Of a stretch of DNA of 8,918 nucleotides, positions 6,804 to 8,918 are shown one piece after another. A program made the translations under genes and the position numbers. Numbering within the stretch: the stretch's first letter is position 1; each line of letters starts with the position of its first letter. The notes beneath the pieces are model-generated. The model searched no databases. It was not told the origin of the DNA and saw only the letters and a list, made by a program, of their open reading frames with translations. Source of the stretch: CAXBID01 sp049791475 (GTDB taxonomy: Bacteria; Bacteroidota; Bacteroidia; Flavobacteriales; Flavobacteriaceae); assembly GCA_049791475.1 (NCBI GenBank), contig JBAQZZ010000052.1, positions 1-8,918 on the forward strand, read 5' to 3'.

Positions 6804-6835
6804 CAAATTTATAACTTGTTAAAAATCAATACAAA
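6804..6835 (-). promoter_or_regulatory. Second, housekeeping-type promoter of the 84-aa protein gene
   Basis: On the minus strand TTTG (complement of 6832-6835), a 20-nt spacer and TAAATTTG (complement of 6804-6811) match the primary-sigma consensus of Bacteroidota. The start would be near 6797, right at the -35 box of the ECF-like promoter, so the two would be arranged in tandem. Confidence 0.5.
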
Positions 6836-6941
6836 AAATCTGAAATCACCTATAAATACTAATAAATTTAAAAACTAAACTATTTTAAAATTTATCTATT
6901 TCTCCAAAAGAAAGGTGTAAATAAAATGGGTTAATATTAAA

Positions 6942-6973
6942 AATAAAGACCGCTTGAAAAAGCAGTCTTTATT
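6942..6973 (-). terminator. Intrinsic terminator closing the minus-strand envelope operon
   Basis: AATAAAGAC (6942-6950) pairs with GTCTTTATT (6965-6973); one mismatch is followed by an inner GC/GC pair and an 8-nt loop. On the minus strand the stem continues into TTTATTTTTAATA, a T-rich tail, whereas the plus strand lacks a good T run. It lies 25 nt past the stop of the decayed lipoprotein gene. Confidence 0.7.
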
Positions 6974-6997
6974 ATAAAGTTATTATTAAATGTATTA

Positions 6998-7139
6998 TTA
7001 ATCAAGCGCATCTTCAATACCATCCCCCACTTCTTCTATAACATCTCCTATTTTTCATCTGGTGTCTTGTTTTCTCTACAACTTTTTAAAATAGTTCCTA
7101 CTGTAAATAATTAAAAAAGTATATACTAATCTTTTCTAA
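6998..7139 (-). pseudogene. Decayed small lipoprotein gene (frameshifted)
   Basis: No intact ORF exists here, but two minus-strand frames join into a plausible lipoprotein. Frame one (about 7110 down to 7052) reads LFTVGTILKSCRENKTPDEK, a hydrophobic stretch with a lipobox-like ILKSC. A one-base loss in the T tract at 7051-7055 then shifts to frame two, which reads IGDVIEEVGDGIEDALD and stops at TAA (6998-7000). Upstream, codons for EKISI (about 7136-7122) lie in yet another frame, so the likely old start near 7139 is also damaged. The acidic tail resembles small flavobacterial stress lipoproteins as I remember them. The position, 17 nt after the barrel gene stop and before a terminator, makes it the old last gene of that operon. 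Sequencing errors in homopolymers are the main alternative. Confidence 0.6.
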
Positions 7140-7156
7140 TTTTTAAATTATTTAGT

Positions 7157-7660
7157 TTAGAACTGATATCTTATGCCTAAAGCAATATCCAAATCTAAAT
7201 CGTTGTTGTTATAACGTTCATCACCAAAACCTATTTCTGGTCTAAAATCTAATGAAATTAATAGCGGGATATCAAAATTATATTCAATACCTACATCACC
7301 TGCGGCAAACACAAAAGTATCGTTAAAATCATCTCCATTATTAAAGTTCTTATTGTCATTAAAACTATATGACCCTAAACCACCACCAAGACCAACATAC
7401 CAATTAAAACGGTTTTCTATGAGCATAACCCATTGGTGTAAAGCGGCAATTTTAAAACCATCATAATTTTTACCGTCTCTCCAGCCTAAATCCAATTCTA
7501 ATCTATGGGCATTACTTAAGCGTGCTTGATACGATATTTCTGCACCAAAACCATCACTATCACCTAATCGTAATCCTAAAGCATTCTTTGAAATTTCTTG
7601 TGCGTTCATTGATACACTAGCAATCAATACTATTATACCTGTTATTAAAAGTTTTTTCAT
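7157..7660 (-). CDS. Small outer-membrane beta-barrel protein
   Basis: A 167-aa protein with a signal peptide (MKKLLITGIIVLIASVSMNA, cut before QE at 21). The mature 147 residues alternate polar and hydrophobic positions in about eight strands rich in G, Y and W (for example GAEISYQARL, HRLELDLGW, FNWYVGLGGGLG, GDVGIEYNF, LLISLDFRPEIGFG), joined by loops rich in N and D such as NDNKNFNNGDDFND. It ends in LGIRYQF, the C-terminal phenylalanine that the BAM machinery recognises. This is the OmpX/OmpA-barrel size class; I cannot assign a ligand. Its start is 29 nt after the lipoprotein gene on the same strand, which suggests co-transcription. The decayed lipoprotein gene and a terminator follow. 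Role in envelope homeostasis is inferred from the neighbours. Confidence 0.85.
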   Translation of the reverse strand: MKKLLITGIIVLIASVSMNAQEISKNALGLRLGDSDGFGAEISYQARLSNAHRLELDLGWRDGKNYDGFKIAALHQWVMLIENRFNWYVGLGGGLGSYSFNDNKNFNNGDDFNDTFVFAAGDVGIEYNFDIPLLISLDFRPEIGFGDERYNNNDLDLDIALGIRYQF

Positions 7661-7689
7661 CTATTTAGTTTTAATTATTAATTTTATAT

Positions 7690-8352
7690 TCATTGTTTGG
7701 CTGCTGCGTTTTCATCAGATTTTGCGCCCATTCTATTGAATGTGTACATTGGGGCAAATTTTAATTTTAACCCTGCTATTTTTCTGTTGTCCGCACTTGT
7801 TAACCCTTCATTTTCTACCGTGTTTTTTCTTGTGTCTATTGCTTCATATAATAATTTGATTTCATCCCAATCTTCTCTAGAATAAGAATCCTTGTTTTTT
7901 TGAGCTGTGTCCACAAAATTTTGATAAACACTTAAAATATTATCTTTGTTAATCCAAGTAAACTTCATATCACTACTATTAAAACCAGTCCCTAATAACG
8001 ATTGTTGCATCGTCAGTTTTAAATTAGCTATTTCCATTTGTTCAATTTCTGCTTTAATGTCCGCTTTAAAAGCTTCATATTGCTTTGTTGAGGCATCAAT
8101 AGATGCTTTCATTTCAGAATTTTCTTTAACTGTTAATATGGCATTATTAGCTTCGGTTTTATTTTTTTTATAATTACTTTCAATCACTTCCCAGTTTTGA
8201 GCAATATCTTTGGCAGCTACATTACTAACAGAATCTATATAGGTGCTGTACATATCCACTTTTTCTTGTGCTATATCTTTTTTATCATCTTTACAAGATG
8301 TAAATACTACTCCAATAGCAACAATTACCAATGTTAATTTTAATGTTTTCAT
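7690..8352 (-). CDS. Lipoprotein of unknown function, helical
   Basis: A 220-aa protein with a lipoprotein signal: MKTLKLTLVIVAIGVVFTSC, with C20 as the acylated cysteine in an FTSC lipobox, followed by the acidic KDDKKD. The mature part is predicted helical and highly charged: a YSTYIDSVSNVAAKDIAQNWE segment, then A/K/E-rich coiled-coil-like stretches (about 60-125), and a tail that ends AAAKQ. It resembles flavobacterial lipoproteins that I recall under DUF6565, though I could not check this. There is no enzymatic motif. It sits 77 nt after the Lmo0937-like gene and 29 nt before the barrel gene, all on the minus strand. In Bacteroidota such lipoproteins often accompany Lmo0937-like and CsbD-type stress proteins, so an envelope-stress role is an inference. 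Confidence 0.8.
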   Translation of the reverse strand: MKTLKLTLVIVAIGVVFTSCKDDKKDIAQEKVDMYSTYIDSVSNVAAKDIAQNWEVIESNYKKNKTEANNAILTVKENSEMKASIDASTKQYEAFKADIKAEIEQMEIANLKLTMQQSLLGTGFNSSDMKFTWINKDNILSVYQNFVDTAQKNKDSYSREDWDEIKLLYEAIDTRKNTVENEGLTSADNRKIAGLKLKFAPMYTFNRMGAKSDENAAAKQ

Positions 8353-8429
8353 TTTCTTATGTTTTTAAATTATAATTATGCCATCATAAACATTTGACGG
8401 TTTCTTTATTTATTTAAATCTTATAAAAT

Positions 8430-8582
8430 TTACAGCTTTTTCCCTCCAATAAGTCTAAATAATATGGCAATTACAGCTATAACCAATAAAATATGGATCA
8501 ATCCTCCTGCACTGTAAACAAAGAACCCTAAAGCCCATCCTATTACAAGGATTACAGCTACTAGATATAATAAACTTCTCAT
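8430..8582 (-). CDS. Lmo0937-family mini membrane protein (50 aa)
   Basis: This small gene is easily missed: ATG at 8582-8580, stop TAA at 8432-8430, 50 residues. The peptide starts MRSLLYLVAVILVIGWALGF, continues FVYSAGGLIHILLVIAVIAILFRLI and ends GGKKL. Two hydrophobic helices (about 3-21 and 28-44) flank the conserved GW.LGFF.YSAGGLIH turn, and the tail is basic. This pattern is that of the Lmo0937 family, short inner-membrane proteins of unknown function found across Bacteroidota and Firmicutes and often stress-induced. It appears to head the operon that continues with the lipoprotein and barrel genes. Recognition rests on the sequence pattern; length fits the family exactly. Confidence 0.88.
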   Translation of the reverse strand: MRSLLYLVAVILVIGWALGFFVYSAGGLIHILLVIAVIAILFRLIGGKKL

Positions 8583-8622
8583 GATATATGATTTTTAAAT
8601 TGTTAATAATTAATTTCTAGTA

Positions 8623-8630
8623 CAAAGGTG
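8623..8630 (-). promoter_or_regulatory. Possible -7 box upstream of the Lmo0937-like gene
   Basis: The minus strand reads CACCTTTG followed by T (complement of 8623-8630), one mismatch from TAnnTTTG, about 41 nt before the ATG. No TTG is found at the -33 distance; instead TGTAACA (complement of 8651-8657) lies upstream, but without a CGTC partner at ECF spacing. Either an activator-dependent promoter or a chance match. The rest of 8583-8740 shows nothing further. Confidence 0.3.
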
Positions 8631-8741
8631 CAACCCTATTGGTTCTTTTATGTTACAGCATTTTGATGGATTGTTATAGAATTGCTATATAGAGACTTTT
8701 AAAAAAAATTAATTGAAGAATTGGCGAATTGTTTAAACAAA

Positions 8742-8878
8742 AAGGAGGCTGTCTAAAAAGTCTAGCTCTATGTCATCGCGAGGTACGAAGCAATCTGTAA
8801 ACAATCTGTAATCAACATAGAGATTACTTCACTCCGTTCGTAATGACGACTTGATTTAACTTTTCAGACAACCTCTTT
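8742..8878. repeat. MITE/REP-like inverted-repeat element
   Basis: About 137 bp bounded by imperfect terminal inverted repeats: GAGGCTGTCTAAAAAGT (8745-8761) and ACTTTTCAGACAACCTC (8859-8875), 15 of 17 matching, with AAAG/CTTT extensions. A second, inner palindrome pairs GTCATCGCGAGG..GAAGCAATCT (8772-8796) with AGATTACTTC..TTCGTAATGAC (8821-8847). The core GTCAT-GCGAGG-ACGAAGCAATC is a widespread bacterial repeat motif that I know from many genomes. Inside, CAATCTGTAA occurs twice (8791-8800 and 8802-8811). There is no ORF. It could act as a bidirectional terminator or as a nonautonomous transposable element. Confidence 0.75.
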
Positions 8879-8905
8879 CATGTGTTTATATTTATTGTTT
8901 TTTAT

Positions 8906-8918
8906 CCCGATAGCTATC
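8906..8918. repeat. Palindrome truncated by the window edge
   Basis: CCCGATAGCTATC ends the window; GATAGCTATC (8909-8918) is a perfect 10-bp palindrome, and the leading CCC suggests a longer hairpin CCCGATAGCTATCGGG completed outside. It may be a terminator for a gene to the right, but the flanking sequence is not visible. Confidence 0.4.

Noticed and set aside
7697..8173. Two plus-strand frames of 62 and 75 aa
   Set aside because: They are antisense to the lipoprotein gene, which has a signal sequence and operon context; the hydrophobic look comes from the complement of charged lysine/glutamate codons.
8636..8657. TGTAACA upstream of the Lmo0937-like gene as an ECF promoter
   Set aside because: At the required 15-17-nt spacing the minus strand reads GGTT or similar, not CGTC, so the -10 element is missing.

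Overview
The window looks like a chromosomal segment of a marine-type member of the Flavobacteriaceae (Bacteroidota). The evidence is AT-rich DNA, starts without Shine-Dalgarno sequences, -7 boxes of the form TAnnTTTG, a lipobox-type lipoprotein, and protein families in their flavobacterial versions. The genus cannot be fixed from the sequence alone.

Layout. Positions 1-666 are accessory DNA: a 56-aa orphan ORF followed by two different structured, repeat-like elements (about 193-303 and 345-492). Positions 607-2261 are a translationally coupled two-gene unit, a YCII/DGPF-family protein and an ECF42-type sigma factor with a long C-terminal extension. It is preceded by an ECF-like promoter that may be autoregulated. 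A secreted TPR protein (2345-3307) follows and converges on rsmG (3314-3943, minus strand), the 16S rRNA methyltransferase gene. rsmG is divergent from a fatty-acid desaturase gene (4085-5188), and good TAnnTTTG promoters point both ways from the spacer. The desaturase gene is followed after 24 nt by a class I aminotransferase gene (5213-6397), and this pair ends at a strong intrinsic terminator (6429-6465).

The right third is mostly minus-strand envelope and probable stress functions. A short protein with a C-terminal hydrophobic tail (6488-6742) sits behind both an ECF-type promoter and a housekeeping-type promoter. Upstream of it lies an apparent operon read right to left: an Lmo0937-like mini membrane protein (8430-8582), a 220-aa lipoprotein (7690-8352), an 8-strand-type outer-membrane barrel (7157-7660), and a decayed small lipoprotein gene with frameshifts (about 6998-7139). 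The operon ends at an intrinsic terminator (6942-6973). The last 180 bases hold a 137-bp inverted-repeat element of MITE/REP type and part of a palindrome cut by the window edge.

The core genes (rsmG, desaturase, aminotransferase) are ordinary. The more interesting parts are the sigma-factor unit with its promoter, the ECF-type promoter of the small tail-anchor-like gene, the decayed lipoprotein gene, and the structured repeats at both ends. I did not find a clearly new defence or mobile system, a CRISPR array, a tRNA or an rRNA.
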